DNA of 64,000 nucleotides, from positions 1 to 64,000 of the forward strand of contig CAYNBI010000006.1 in the NCBI GenBank assembly GCA_964395315.1, read 5' to 3'. The notes under the pieces were generated by a model. It made no database searches and was not told the DNA's origin. It saw only the letters and a program-made list of their open reading frames with translations. Below are positions 42,469-51,882 of this stretch, piece by piece (within the stretch, counting starts at the first letter, position 1; each line of letters begins with the position of its first letter). The translations under genes and the position numbers were made by a program. The DNA comes from CAVORB01 sp964395315. GTDB lineage: Bacteria > Pseudomonadota > Gammaproteobacteria > Chromatiales > Chromatiaceae.

Positions 42469-43173
42469 GTGTTCGGACAAGGTCCTGACGACACCGCCGT
42501 CGCCGAGCGGCTCGCAAGGGTGCGCGCGCGCATCCGCGCCGCGGCGCTGCGCGCCGGGCGCGACGAAGACGCGGTATCCCTGCTGGCCGTGAGCAAAAAG
42601 CAGGATGCGGGAAAGATTCGCGCCGCTTACCGCGCCGGCCAGAGTGCCTTCGGCGAGAACTATCTGCAGGAGGCGCTGAAGAAAATGGAGGCCCTCGGCG
42701 ACCTGGATCTGGAGTGGCACTTCATCGGCCGCATTCAGAGCAACAAGACCCGCCAGATCGCCGAGCACTTCGCGTGGGTGCACAGCCTGTGCGACCTGCG
42801 CCACGCCCACAGGCTATCCGAGCAACGCCCGGCAGGGCTGCCGCCACTCAAGGCATGCCTCCAGATCAACCTGGAGGGCGAGGCGACGAAAGGCGGGCTG
42901 GCCCCTGACGCAGCGGGCTCGTTCCTCACCGCTTGCGTGGGACTCGAAAAGCTGGATATCGTGGGCCTCATGACACTGCCGGCGCCGGCAGAGGACGAGA
43001 CGGCTCGACGGCTGCCGTTCCGCGCCCTGCGCGAGCTGCGTGACCGCCTCGCGACGCCCGATCGCCGCCTTGAAGTACTGTCGATGGGAATGTCAGAAGA
43101 TCTAGAAGCGGCCATCGCCGAGGGCGCGACCCTGGTGCGAATCGGAACCGCCGTCTTCGGCCCGCGCGCCTGA
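42469..43173 (+). CDS. yggS: YggS family PLP-binding homeostasis protein
   Basis: A small fold-III PLP protein involved in vitamin B6 and amino acid balance. The PLP lysine is in LLAVSKKQDAGKIRAAYRAG; FGENYLQEALKK, WHFIGRIQSNKTRQIAEHF and SMGMSEDLEAAIAEGATLVR follow in order. 234 residues from the GTG at 42469, 8 bp after the rdgB stop. The yggS-proC neighbourhood is widespread. Confidence 0.95.
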   Translation: MFGQGPDDTAVAERLARVRARIRAAALRAGRDEDAVSLLAVSKKQDAGKIRAAYRAGQSAFGENYLQEALKKMEALGDLDLEWHFIGRIQSNKTRQIAEHFAWVHSLCDLRHAHRLSEQRPAGLPPLKACLQINLEGEATKGGLAPDAAGSFLTACVGLEKLDIVGLMTLPAPAEDETARRLPFRALRELRDRLATPDRRLEVLSMGMSEDLEAAIAEGATLVRIGTAVFGPRA

Positions 43174-43184
43174 GCACAGCGAAG

Positions 43185-43215
43185 AGCAATCAACGACAAG
43201 CGCACATCCGACCAT
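43185..43215 (+). repeat. 31-bp leader repeat, copy 2 (proC)
   Basis: Same 31-bp element as 41052-41082 (27/31). It covers the translation start region of proC. No stem within it; function unknown. Confidence 0.7.
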
Positions 43216-44044
43216 GACTCGAGAGACCATCTGCTTTATCGGCGGCGGCAACATGGCCGCCAGCCTGGTCGCCGGACTCGTCGCTGACGGTCACGAGCCG
43301 CGCGGTCTCCTCCTCAGCGACCCGGACCGGGCCAAGCTCAACAACCTCGCCGCGCGGTTCGGCGTGCGCACGACGGACGACAACACCGAGGCGGTGCGGG
43401 ATGCCGCGGTGGTGCTACTGTGCGTCAAGCCCCAGATGGCGCGGGCTGTGTGCCAGGCTTTGGCCCCCGTTCTGGGCCGTCCAACGCCCCTGATCATCTC
43501 CGTCATGGCGGGGATCCGCGAGCATAACATCCAGGCCTGGCTCGGGGGAGGCGTCCCCGTGGTGCGGGCCATGCCGAATACGCCCGCCATGATTCAGGCC
43601 GGGGCCATCGTCCTGCATGCCTCGCGCGAGGTCACCGACTCGCAGCGCAACCAGGCAGAGACCATCCTGCGCGCCGGCGGCCTGACCCAATGGGTGGAGC
43701 GGGAGGAACTCATGGATGCGGTCACCGCGCTCTCCGGCAGCGGCCCCGCCTATTTCTTCTTCGTGATGGAGGTCCTTGAGCAAACCGGCGTTGAGCTTGG
43801 GCTCGAACCCGACAGCGCTCGCCTGCTCACCATCCAGACCGCCCTCGGCGCGGCGCGCATGGCGATGGAGAGCAACGATCCCCCGCAGACGCTGCGCGAA
43901 CGGGTCACCTCGCCCGGGGGCACGACCGAAACCGCCCTGCGCACGCTAGAGGAGGGCCGTTTCAGCGACCTTCTCGCCCGAGCCGTCCGCGCCGCCAAGG
44001 CGCGCTCGGAAGAACTTTCCCGCCTGCTGGCAGAAGAGTCATGA
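43214..44044 (+). CDS. proC: Pyrroline-5-carboxylate reductase
   Basis: Last step of proline synthesis. Rossmann motif IGGGNMAASLVAGLV; ISVMAGI, RAMPNTPAMIQAG and VTALSGSGPAYFFFVMEVLE; C-terminal TSPGGTTETALRTLEEGRF. 276 residues. Its stop overlaps the ATG of yggT. Confidence 0.97.
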   Translation: MTRETICFIGGGNMAASLVAGLVADGHEPRGLLLSDPDRAKLNNLAARFGVRTTDDNTEAVRDAAVVLLCVKPQMARAVCQALAPVLGRPTPLIISVMAGIREHNIQAWLGGGVPVVRAMPNTPAMIQAGAIVLHASREVTDSQRNQAETILRAGGLTQWVEREELMDAVTALSGSGPAYFFFVMEVLEQTGVELGLEPDSARLLTIQTALGAARMAMESNDPPQTLRERVTSPGGTTETALRTLEEGRFSDLLARAVRAAKARSEELSRLLAEES

Positions 44045-44616
44045 GCGATTCCTATCTGACCAATCCCGTCGTCTTTCTGGTCCAGACGCTGTTCGGCCTC
44101 TACACTGCGGTGGTAGTCATCCGTTTCCTGCTCCAGCTCGCGAAGGCGGATTTCTACAACCCAATCTCCCAGTTCGTGGTCAAAGTCACGACCCCGGCGT
44201 TGCGCCCGTTGCGGCGGGTAATCCCCGGCTACCGGGGATTGGACCTTTCCTCGCTGGCTCTCGCCTGGCTCCTGAAGAGCGCCGAGCTCGCCCTGCTGGC
44301 GGTCATCCTCGGCCTGGGACGCAACCCGTTGGGCGCCCTTGCATGGTCGATTCCGGCGCTCGCGGCCCTGGTGCTCAACATCTATCTCTTCGCAATCCTC
44401 ATCAAGGTCATTCTGTCCTGGGTCAATCCGGACCCCTACAACCCTGCTCTCGGCCTGATCGACAAGCTGACGAGGCCGGTGCTCGACCCAGCCCAGAGAT
44501 TGGTGCCGCCCGTAGGTGGATTGGACCTCGCCCCCATGGTGGCGATGGTCGCCCTGATCCTGATCGAGATGCTGCTGCTGCCTCCCCTGAAATTGCTGAC
44601 GGCGAGTCCGTTTTGA
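44041..44616 (+). CDS. yggT: YggT family membrane protein
   Basis: 191 residues with two YGGT repeats, each a pair of membrane helices (FLLQLAKADFYNPISQFVVK and KVILSWVNPDPYNPALGLID). YggT proteins are inner-membrane proteins tied to osmotic or ionic stress and cell shape; the exact role is not settled. Coupled to proC. Confidence 0.94.
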   Translation: MSDSYLTNPVVFLVQTLFGLYTAVVVIRFLLQLAKADFYNPISQFVVKVTTPALRPLRRVIPGYRGLDLSSLALAWLLKSAELALLAVILGLGRNPLGALAWSIPALAALVLNIYLFAILIKVILSWVNPDPYNPALGLIDKLTRPVLDPAQRLVPPVGGLDLAPMVAMVALILIEMLLLPPLKLLTASPF

Positions 44617-44915
44617 CGCCCCGCGGGGGCTCCGGCTGGTTTCGCTGGCAGGATGGCGACCTGCTGCTCAGCGTTCGCGTGCAGCCACGCGCGAACAGGG
44701 ACGAGCTCGTGGGTCCCGAGGGCGGCCATCTGCGGGTGCGCATCGCGGCACCGCCCATCGAGGGGAAGGCCAACGAGCACCTGCGGCGCTTTCTCGCCGC
44801 CGTCTTCGAGGTTCCCCCGTCGCGGGTGGAGCTGTTTGCCGGAGGCCGGGCACGCCTCAAGCGCTTGCGGGTACGCGCACCCGCCCGCCTGCCTGACATC
44901 GTACCGTCCGATTGA
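44613..44915 (+). CDS. yggU: DUF167 family protein (YggU)
   Basis: 100 residues with the DUF167 core: LLLSVRVQPRANRDELVG, LRVRIAAPPIEGKANEHLRR and a basic C-terminus. Function unknown. The start is most likely the TTG at 44613, overlapping the yggT stop; no ATG or GTG fits upstream of the conserved part. Confidence 0.9.
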   Translation: MTPRGGSGWFRWQDGDLLLSVRVQPRANRDELVGPEGGHLRVRIAAPPIEGKANEHLRRFLAAVFEVPPSRVELFAGGRARLKRLRVRAPARLPDIVPSD

Positions 44916-45066
44916 GGTCATCGGGTGTCGCCCGGCAAACCATGTTGCGAAGGAGATCACGCTGGGAAACCGAACGGGCAAATAGCCGATGTCCGTCCGC
45001 GGAACGTCAGTTATACTCAATCCTAGCCAAGGTCCAGGTCATTCCGCCTCTTAGGGAAGGCTGCTG

Positions 45067-47040
45067 ATGCAGACCCCGATCATCCAACAGCGTCTCGCTG
45101 CCTACCGTCAGTGGAAGACGCGCGTCTCACGGGCGGTATTGGAGCTGGAGGGATGGCTGGAGGAAGAAGGTCAGCTCACAGCCGAGAACCGCGAGCGCAT
45201 CCGCCACACCCTGGACGCGCTCGAAAAGGACCGCTTGACCATCGCCTTCGTGGCGGAGTTCTCGCGCGGCAAGACCGAGCTCATCAACGCCGTCTTCTTT
45301 GCAGATTACGGCCGTCGGCTTCTGCCTTCCGCGGCCGGCCGGACCACTATGTGTCCCACCGAGCTCCTGTGGGACGACGAGCGCAACGAATCCTACGTGC
45401 GCTTGCTCCCCATCGAGACCCGCGCTCAGGACATTCCGATCGCGCAGATCAAGAGCGACCCCAAGCAGTGGGTGCATTATCCGCTCCACATCCAGGACCC
45501 GGAGCAGATGTCCTCCACCCTCAATGAGGTCCTGCAGACCAAGACGGTCTCGATGGCCGAGGCGACGCGACTCGGCCTCTCTTCCTTCGGTCTGGCAACG
45601 GCGGGACAGCTCGCCGCGCAGAAGGTCGAGATTCCGAAATGGCGCCATGCCGTGATCAGCTTCCCCCACCCGCTGCTCAAGCAGGGCCTGGTAATCCTCG
45701 ACACGCCGGGCTTGAACGCCCTGGGCGCAGAGCCCGAGCTGACTCTCAACATGCTTCCCGGTGCGCAAGCGCTGCTGTTCGTGCTATCGGCGGACACCGG
45801 CGTCACGCGCAGCGATCTGGAGATGTGGCAACACCACCTCAAGGGGTTCCAGAGCGGACGCCGGCGCGGCATCATCGTCGTCCTGAACAAGATCGACGTC
45901 CTCTGGGATGAGCTTCAGACGGCGCAAGTCGCGCAAGCCGGGGTAGACAAGCAGCGCGCATCAACCGCTGAGATGCTCGGCCTCGACCAGAGCATGGTGT
46001 TCCCGGTCTCGGCGCAGAAGGCCCTGGTAGCGAAGGTGCGGCACGACGAGGTGCTGCTGCGCAAGAGCTGCCTTCCCGATCTCGAGCGCCACCTGTCGTC
46101 GCGGATGCTGGAGACCAAGCATCAACTGCTGGTCGATGCCCTCGAAGCGGACGTCGGGCAACTCCTCGAGCGTAATCGGGCGCGGATCTCGACCCGCATC
46201 GGCCACGTCAAGGGTCAGCTGCAGGAGTTGGAGCAGTTGCGCGAGAAAAGCGACGACGTGATCGGACATTTGCTTGAGAAGACGCGCCAAGAGCAGGAGT
46301 TGTACCTCAAGGGGGTCCACCAGTTTCAAGGGAGCCGCGAGGAACTGATCGTCGAGACGCGCCTTTGCCGCAAGGTCCTCGATCGGGACACGATCGACCG
46401 ACTGATCGAGAAGGCTCACGCCGACATGGTTCAAAGCTGGACCACCCGCGGTCTCTCTTCGGCGATGAAACGGCTTTTCGACGACCTTCGCCGAACGATG
46501 GAGACGGTGTCTACCGAAAGCGAGCGTATCCGCAAGACGGTGCGATTCACCTACCAGCGGTTCGAAGAGGAATTCGGTTTTAACGTTGCGCCACCGAAGG
46601 TTTTCGTACCCATGAAGTTCCGTGTGGAGATGGAGCTTCTTCGTCAAGAGGTCGACGCCTTCCGCAAAAGCCCCGCCATGGCGCTCGCCGAGCAGGGCGT
46701 AGTGATCAGACGCTTCCACCAGCAACTGGTCAACCGCGCCCGCATCCTGTTTGACCAACTGCGGCGCGATTTCGACGGCTGGATCAGGGACTCGCTGCAA
46801 CCGCTCGCCGGGCAGATTCAGGAGCACAAGCGCATGATGGAGAAGCGGCTGGAAAACCTGCAGCGCATCGGTCGCTCCAAGGACAGCTTGCAGAGCCGCA
46901 TCGAAGACATGCAGAAGCAGTACGTGGAGTTGGCGAAACAGCTCACCGCCCTGCGAAACATCCACAACGCCGTGCACTACAACCCGTTGCTCGACGAGCA
47001 GCGCGCCGGCAAGCCCCACCTGGTAGCCGGTTCGGCCTAG
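45067..47040 (+). CDS. Dynamin-like GTPase
   Basis: 657 residues. The GTPase domain is at about residues 55-320. The P-loop reads AEFSRGKTELIN, with Ala63 where the first Gly of GxxxxGK[S/T] is expected. RTTMCPTELLW, VILDTPGLNAL (G3) and VVLNKIDVLWDEL (G4) are clear. A long helical region follows (QLQELEQLREKSDDVIGHLL). The C-terminal helices are predicted to be coiled coil (KDSLQSRIEDMQKQYVELAK). Bacterial dynamin-like proteins shape or repair membranes and some act against phages; this one has no second dynamin gene beside it. TTATAC near 45011 may be its -10. Confidence 0.87.
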   Translation: MQTPIIQQRLAAYRQWKTRVSRAVLELEGWLEEEGQLTAENRERIRHTLDALEKDRLTIAFVAEFSRGKTELINAVFFADYGRRLLPSAAGRTTMCPTELLWDDERNESYVRLLPIETRAQDIPIAQIKSDPKQWVHYPLHIQDPEQMSSTLNEVLQTKTVSMAEATRLGLSSFGLATAGQLAAQKVEIPKWRHAVISFPHPLLKQGLVILDTPGLNALGAEPELTLNMLPGAQALLFVLSADTGVTRSDLEMWQHHLKGFQSGRRRGIIVVLNKIDVLWDELQTAQVAQAGVDKQRASTAEMLGLDQSMVFPVSAQKALVAKVRHDEVLLRKSCLPDLERHLSSRMLETKHQLLVDALEADVGQLLERNRARISTRIGHVKGQLQELEQLREKSDDVIGHLLEKTRQEQELYLKGVHQFQGSREELIVETRLCRKVLDRDTIDRLIEKAHADMVQSWTTRGLSSAMKRLFDDLRRTMETVSTESERIRKTVRFTYQRFEEEFGFNVAPPKVFVPMKFRVEMELLRQEVDAFRKSPAMALAEQGVVIRRFHQQLVNRARILFDQLRRDFDGWIRDSLQPLAGQIQEHKRMMEKRLENLQRIGRSKDSLQSRIEDMQKQYVELAKQLTALRNIHNAVHYNPLLDEQRAGKPHLVAGSA

Positions 47041-47054
47041 ACACGCCGCCCGAC

Positions 47055-47075
47055 CTTCGCCCGCGTGCGGCGAAG
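47055..47075 (+). terminator. Hairpin after the dynamin-like gene
   Basis: CTTCGCC-N7-GGCGAAG, a 7-bp perfect stem starting 14 bp after the stop. There is no T-run, so it is a processing or stability hairpin or a weak terminator. Confidence 0.35.
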
Positions 47076-47170
47076 TAACCCGATTGGCCCGGCGGTCTCT
47101 TTATGGTGTAGCCTTACGCGTCTCTTTCGACACGCACGATTACGACCATTTCACGATGGAGGATCAGATC

Positions 47171-47617
47171 ATGAATCGACGCAGATTCTGCGGCCTCGCT
47201 TGCGCCGCCGTACTGCTCTCGCCCCTTGCGGCCCTCGCCGAGAACAGCACGAGCGCCGGAGGCTACACCATCCACCACAACGCCTTTACCACGAGCACCC
47301 TGACCCCCGAGGTGGCCAAGGCGTACGGTATACAGCGCAGCAACTTCCGAGGCATGCTCAACGTCAGCGTCGTCAAGGACGCAGAGGGGACGACCGGATC
47401 CTCGGTACCGGCCCAGGTGGAGGTGCAGACGGTCGAGCTGACCGGACAGAAAAACCGGCTGCCCATGCGGGAGATCACGGAACAGGAGGCCATTTACTAC
47501 ATCGGCGAATTCGCGGTCCAGGACGGACAGAGGGTCAACTTCAGGATCGAGGTCAAACCGCAGGGGGCCGCCCAGTCCTTCGTCATCAACATGGACCAAC
47601 AGTTCTTCGGCAACTGA
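47171..47617 (+). CDS. DUF4426 family periplasmic protein
   Basis: 148 residues. Signal peptide MNRRRFCGLACAAVLLSPL ending ALA. The mature part fits DUF4426: GGYTIHHNAFTTSTLTPEVA, KAYGIQRSNFRGMLNVSV, and a C-terminal beta-rich half. Function unknown. GGAGG lies 9-10 bases before the ATG at 47171, making earlier in-frame starts unlikely. The yggS-proC-yggT-DUF167...DUF4426 neighbourhood is common in gammaproteobacteria. Confidence 0.9.
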   Translation: MNRRRFCGLACAAVLLSPLAALAENSTSAGGYTIHHNAFTTSTLTPEVAKAYGIQRSNFRGMLNVSVVKDAEGTTGSSVPAQVEVQTVELTGQKNRLPMREITEQEAIYYIGEFAVQDGQRVNFRIEVKPQGAAQSFVINMDQQFFGN

Positions 47618-47742
47618 TCACCGCAACGAAGGCAAGCGCACGCAGGCTGCCTCGATACGCAGAGGCGGCCTGACAGCCTGGCCATCGTGCCTTGCCCCGG
47701 GGGGGATGGTCGTGCTCCGACTCCCGGGCTCGGCTAGGGCGG

Positions 47743-48429
47743 CTAGACCAGGAATACCTGCCACAAGGCGTACAAACCAAAGCCCAAGACAAGGGCTCCT
47801 GAGAGCTTGCGCATCCAGTCCTGATCGGCGAAGCGGGCCGCGGCACCGGCGAGCATGCCCATGCCCAGCAGGGTCGGCAGGGTTCCGAGGCCAAAAGCGA
47901 GCATGACGAGCGCGCCCTGCACGGCGCTGCCTGAGGCCACCGACCAGATCAGGACGCTGTACACCAAACCGCAGGGAATCCAGGCCCACACGAAACCCAG
48001 CCCCACCGCCTGCGCGGGCGAGCGCACGGGCAATAGTCGCCGCCCCATCGGCTCCAGAAGTCGCCAGACACTGGCGCCCAGCCGCTCCAAGCGCTCCAAC
48101 CCAAGCCACCAGCGGCCGAGGTAAAGACCCAACAGGATCATGAACAGGGCCGCTAGGACGTAAAGTCCCCGCTGCGCATACTGGAGCGGAAGGATCTGGA
48201 CGATCATGGTCCCCAACCCACCCATGAGCGCCCCGGCGACTGCGTAGCCGGCCATGCGTCCGCCGTTGTATGCCAGTTGGTAGGGAAGCATTCTCCCGGC
48301 CAGGCCCCTCACCTCCCGCGGAAGGCCCATGGTCAGGGTACCGACGATACCGCCGCACATGCCGACGCAGTGCACACCGCCGAGCAGCCCGACCAGGAAC
48401 GCGGTCGTCAGGCTCCCCGTCACGTTCAC
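47743..48429 (-). CDS. TauE/SafE (UreH-like) family membrane protein
   Basis: 228 residues, about six membrane helices. The N-terminus LLGGVHCVGMCGGIVGTLTM is the hallmark of the UreH_2/DsbD-like transmembrane family often annotated as sulfite exporter TauE/SafE, found near cytochrome oxidase or metal genes. The conserved H-C-x-G-M-C motif suggests metal or thiol chemistry. The second repeat has AWIPCGLVYSVL. Starts with GTG, overlapping the ampG-like stop. Confidence 0.88.
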   Translation of the reverse strand: MNVTGSLTTAFLVGLLGGVHCVGMCGGIVGTLTMGLPREVRGLAGRMLPYQLAYNGGRMAGYAVAGALMGGLGTMIVQILPLQYAQRGLYVLAALFMILLGLYLGRWWLGLERLERLGASVWRLLEPMGRRLLPVRSPAQAVGLGFVWAWIPCGLVYSVLIWSVASGSAVQGALVMLAFGLGTLPTLLGMGMLAGAAARFADQDWMRKLSGALVLGFGLYALWQVFLV

Positions 48430-49823
48430 GGTGTCTCCTCCGCCCGATTTCGCGCGAGCTCCTTGGCCCTGTCCACCGGAGACCCGTTCCGGACCCGCAT
48501 CAGATAGAGCACCAGCAGGATGGCGGGCAATCCCAGCACCGCCGCGTAGCTGAAGAAGAACACATAATCGGTCGCGTCGACGACATCGCCGGAGAAGCCG
48601 CCGAGGAACTTCGCCGGCAACAGCATCAGGGAGCTGAACAATGCGTACTGGGTGGCCGTGTAGGCGCGGTTCGCCAGTCCGGAGAGGTAGGCGATGAAGA
48701 CCGAACCGGCCAGCCCGCCGCTCAGGTTGTCCGCTGACACCACCAGGGCGAGCAACGCGATCTCAGGCGCCTGGGTGGCCAGCCAGGCAAAGATTAGGTT
48801 GGTTCCAGCCACCAGGACCGCAGCCAGGAGCAGCATACGCATGACGCCGAAGCGTGCCACGAGGACGCCGCCCAGGGCGGCACCGACCATGGTCATGATC
48901 AGCCCAAAGACCTTGGTGACGCTGGCGATGTCGGCCTTGCTGTAGCCCATGTCGATGTAAAAGGGATTGGCCATGACCCCCATGGTGATATCGGACAGGC
49001 GAAACACGCCGATGAATGCCAGGATCGCGAGCGCCAGCCTGCCGTTGCGCGAAAAGAACTCCGTAAAGGGGCAGACCACGGCGCCAATGAACCAGGCGCC
49101 GAGGCGGCGCCAGCGCGCGGAGAGATGGGCCGAATCCTCGATGAAGCGCACGACCCGTTCCTCCTGCCGCCAGGTGGCGCGGTCCACCCTCTGCTCGGGC
49201 TCGGGCACCAGGAGCACGGCGACCACACCCACTGACATGCACAGGGCCATCGCCGAGTAGGCCACCCCCCAGGAATAGAACTCGGCGAGGTAGAGTGCAC
49301 CCGCTCCAGCCATGATCATCCCGATCCGATAGCCCATCTGGTAGGTCGCCGCCATCGCCCCTTGCAGATCCGGATCCACCGCCTCGATCCGCCAGGCGTC
49401 GATGGCGATGTCCTGGGTGGCGGAGGAGAAGGCCACCAAGAGGGCCGCGGCAACCAGCAGACCCAGGGCCTGGCTGGGATCATTGGTCGCCATCAGCAAT
49501 AATCCGCCAACCACTCCCGCCTGCGCCAACAACATCCACCCGCGCCGTTGACCGAGTGCGCGCGTCAACAGAGGCAAAGGCAGGCGATCGACGAGCGGCG
49601 CCCAGGCAAACTTCAGGGCGTAGAGGGTCGCGACCCAGGACACATGGCCGATGGTGCTGCGGTCGATACCCGTCTCTCGCAGCCAGGCCGAGAGGGTTCC
49701 GAACACCAACAGCAGGGGAAGTCCGGCGGAGAAGCCGAGAAACAACATCGCAATGACCCGGGGATGCAGATAAATCCGGAACGCGCCGAACCACGTCCCC
49801 CCTCCCCACTGTTCCTTCTCCAT
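48426..49823 (-). CDS. ampG: AmpG-family muropeptide permease (MFS)
   Basis: 465 residues, about 12-14 membrane helices. AmpG landmarks are the start (MLFLGFSAGLPLLLVFGTLS), SWVATLYALKFAWAPLVDRL, and AFSSATQDIAIDAWRIE. AmpG imports anhydro-muropeptides for wall recycling, which also feeds beta-lactamase signals. It is divergent from pyrE. Confidence 0.92.
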   Translation of the reverse strand: MEKEQWGGGTWFGAFRIYLHPRVIAMLFLGFSAGLPLLLVFGTLSAWLRETGIDRSTIGHVSWVATLYALKFAWAPLVDRLPLPLLTRALGQRRGWMLLAQAGVVGGLLLMATNDPSQALGLLVAAALLVAFSSATQDIAIDAWRIEAVDPDLQGAMAATYQMGYRIGMIMAGAGALYLAEFYSWGVAYSAMALCMSVGVVAVLLVPEPEQRVDRATWRQEERVVRFIEDSAHLSARWRRLGAWFIGAVVCPFTEFFSRNGRLALAILAFIGVFRLSDITMGVMANPFYIDMGYSKADIASVTKVFGLIMTMVGAALGGVLVARFGVMRMLLLAAVLVAGTNLIFAWLATQAPEIALLALVVSADNLSGGLAGSVFIAYLSGLANRAYTATQYALFSSLMLLPAKFLGGFSGDVVDATDYVFFFSYAAVLGLPAILLVLYLMRVRNGSPVDRAKELARNRAEETP

Positions 49824-49946
49824 TCCGCCCTCGATTCACTAGGTACGCTATTACGTGCAATGCCGCCCGAGCCGGCCAGATGCACGACGGGACCGCTCGC
49901 GCCACCCTGCGGCAACCAGCGGCGCACGTGCGGGAACACAATCCGG

Positions 49947-49975
49947 TTGCCGCGAATATCGATCGTTCGTAGGGT
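49947..49975 (+). promoter_or_regulatory. Candidate sigma-70 promoter for pyrE
   Basis: TTGCCG (49947-49952), 17-base spacer, TAGGGT (49970-49975). The -35 is fair and the -10 weak. It would give a leader of about 130 bases before the pyrE ATG. Confidence 0.4.
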
Positions 49976-50109
49976 AAACTGTGCCGTGTCGCGTGTCGCC
50001 CGAAAACGAAGCGCGAAAAGGCCGACCCGCCCCGAAAGCCAGCACCGAATTCGGGGCGCGGATCCCGAGGTGCGCGACTCTCCAGACACGATTACCCGGA
50101 AGACGAGAA

Positions 50110-50751
50110 ATGCTGGACTACCAACGGGATTTCCTTCGCTTCGCTCTTGATACGGGCGTGCTCAGGTTCGGCGAGTTCACGCTGAAATCAGGCCGCAACA
50201 GCCCCTACTTCTTCAACGCCGGCCTGTTCAACACCGGCGCGAGCCTCGCCCGCTTGGGTCGATTCTACGCCAGCGCCATCGTGAGCTCCGAGATCCCCTT
50301 CGACCTGCTCTACGGTCCCGCTTACAAAGGGATTCCCCTCGCCGCCGCCACCAGCATCGCCCTCGCGGACCATCATGCGCGAAATGTGCCCTATGCCTTC
50401 AACCGCAAGGAAGCGAAGGATCATGGCGAGGGCGGAGACGTCGTCGGCAGCCCTCTCGCCGGAGATGTGCTGATCATCGACGACGTGATCACAGCGGGCA
50501 CATCGGTGCGCGAGTCCGTCGAGCTCATAGCCCGCCACGGCGCCCGCCCCGCGGCCGTGGTGATCGCGCTGGACCGTCAGGAGCGGGGCCAGGACCGGCG
50601 CTCCGCCGTCCAGGAGGTGCGTGAGAGCATGGGCATCCCAGTCTACAGCATCGTCACCCTTGCCGACCTCGTCGCCTACCTGGAGGAATCGCCGGATTCG
50701 GGTGGACCCCTTGATGCGGTGCGCGCTTACCGCGAGCGCTACGGCGTTTGA
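50110..50751 (+). CDS. pyrE: Orotate phosphoribosyltransferase
   Basis: Makes OMP from orotate and PRPP in pyrimidine synthesis. SGRNSPYFFNAGLFNTG, LLYGPAYKGIPLAAATSIAL, FNRKEAKDHGEGG (catalytic loop) and the PRPP motif VLIIDDVITAGTS are all there. 213 residues. The ATG at 50110 gives MLDYQRDFLRFALDTGVL, matching the family. Confidence 0.97.
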   Translation: MLDYQRDFLRFALDTGVLRFGEFTLKSGRNSPYFFNAGLFNTGASLARLGRFYASAIVSSEIPFDLLYGPAYKGIPLAAATSIALADHHARNVPYAFNRKEAKDHGEGGDVVGSPLAGDVLIIDDVITAGTSVRESVELIARHGARPAAVVIALDRQERGQDRRSAVQEVRESMGIPVYSIVTLADLVAYLEESPDSGGPLDAVRAYRERYGV

Positions 50752-50833
50752 CCTGCCGCCGATGCTTGCAACGTCCCGCGGCGCGGGTTACCTATATGCG
50801 CCCATGTCACCCGAGGATTCCGGCAACCCGAGC

Positions 50834-51799
50834 ATGTCCCATCGAGCCCGCCCGTCGATACTGCTCCTGCTCCTGGTGCTCGCCTGCGGCGCGCAAGGCG
50901 GCGTTTATCGCTGGGTCGACGCGGAAGGAAACGTGCACTACACGGATACCCTGCCGCCGACCCAGGTCGACCGGGGCCACACCGAGATCAGCGAGGAGGG
51001 GGTACGGGTAAGGACAGTCCCGCCGGCCAAAACCCCGGAGGAGGTTCAAAAGGAGCGCGAGCTCGAGCGGTTGCGCGCTGAGCAGGAGCGCCTGATCGAG
51101 AAGCAACGCACCGCCGATCAGGTCCTGCTTCGCACCTTCAGGTCGGATGACGACATCGTCATGGCCCGCGACGGCAAGCTCACCTCCATCGACAGTATGG
51201 TCCAGGCGACGAGGACCAACGCGCGTCGTCAGCAGGAATGGCTGGCGCGGCTGCAGGGAGAGGCGGCCGACCTGGAACGTGCGGGGAAACCCATCCCTAA
51301 GAAGCTAAGCGACAACATCGCGGCGACCGAGCAAGCCATTTCCAGGTCCTATTCAACCATTCTCGGGCGCGAGGCCCAGAAGGACAGGATTCGCGAGACC
51401 TTCGACAAGGACCTGAAACGCTTTCGCCAGCTCAAGAACCTGGCCGAGGACCAGGTGCCGAAGGAAGACGAGTACGAGAAGCCGGTCCTGCACAATATCG
51501 TGACCTGCAACGATGCGACCGAGTGCGACCGGCTCTGGGGCAGGGCTGGCGCCTATGTGCGGGAGCACGCCATGACGCAGCTCTACACCGACACGCCCTT
51601 CCTTGTCCTGACGGCACCCCCCAGGAACGAGAGCGACATAACACTCATTCTGTCTCGTATCCAGGACAAGCAGGGCGAGGGCGCTTCACTGTTTCTCGAC
51701 GTGCAATGCCAGAACTCCATCCAAGGCGAACAGACCTGTGTCGGTCCGGCGGCGCAGGACATCATCAAGGGCTTCCGACCGGCGCTAAATGCCGATTAG
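50834..51799 (+). CDS. DUF4124 domain protein, exported
   Basis: 321 residues. A signal sequence (SILLLLLVLACGAQG) includes a possible lipobox (VLACG). The DUF4124 motif follows at once (GVYRWVDAEGNVHYTDTLPP). A coiled-coil segment (VQKERELERLRAEQERLIEK) and a less familiar C-terminal domain follow (DTPFLVLTAPPRNESDITLI). DUF4124 proteins are envelope proteins of unknown role. The start at 50834 places the signal peptide well; 50804 is possible. Confidence 0.85.
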   Translation: MSHRARPSILLLLLVLACGAQGGVYRWVDAEGNVHYTDTLPPTQVDRGHTEISEEGVRVRTVPPAKTPEEVQKERELERLRAEQERLIEKQRTADQVLLRTFRSDDDIVMARDGKLTSIDSMVQATRTNARRQQEWLARLQGEAADLERAGKPIPKKLSDNIAATEQAISRSYSTILGREAQKDRIRETFDKDLKRFRQLKNLAEDQVPKEDEYEKPVLHNIVTCNDATECDRLWGRAGAYVREHAMTQLYTDTPFLVLTAPPRNESDITLILSRIQDKQGEGASLFLDVQCQNSIQGEQTCVGPAAQDIIKGFRPALNAD

Positions 51800-51882
51800 C
51801 CTGAGTCGCGCCTGGTCCTCCAGGTCGATGCCGTGGGCTACAGTAACGACGCCGATCCAGGGCTTTCGCCAACAAGTCTCAC

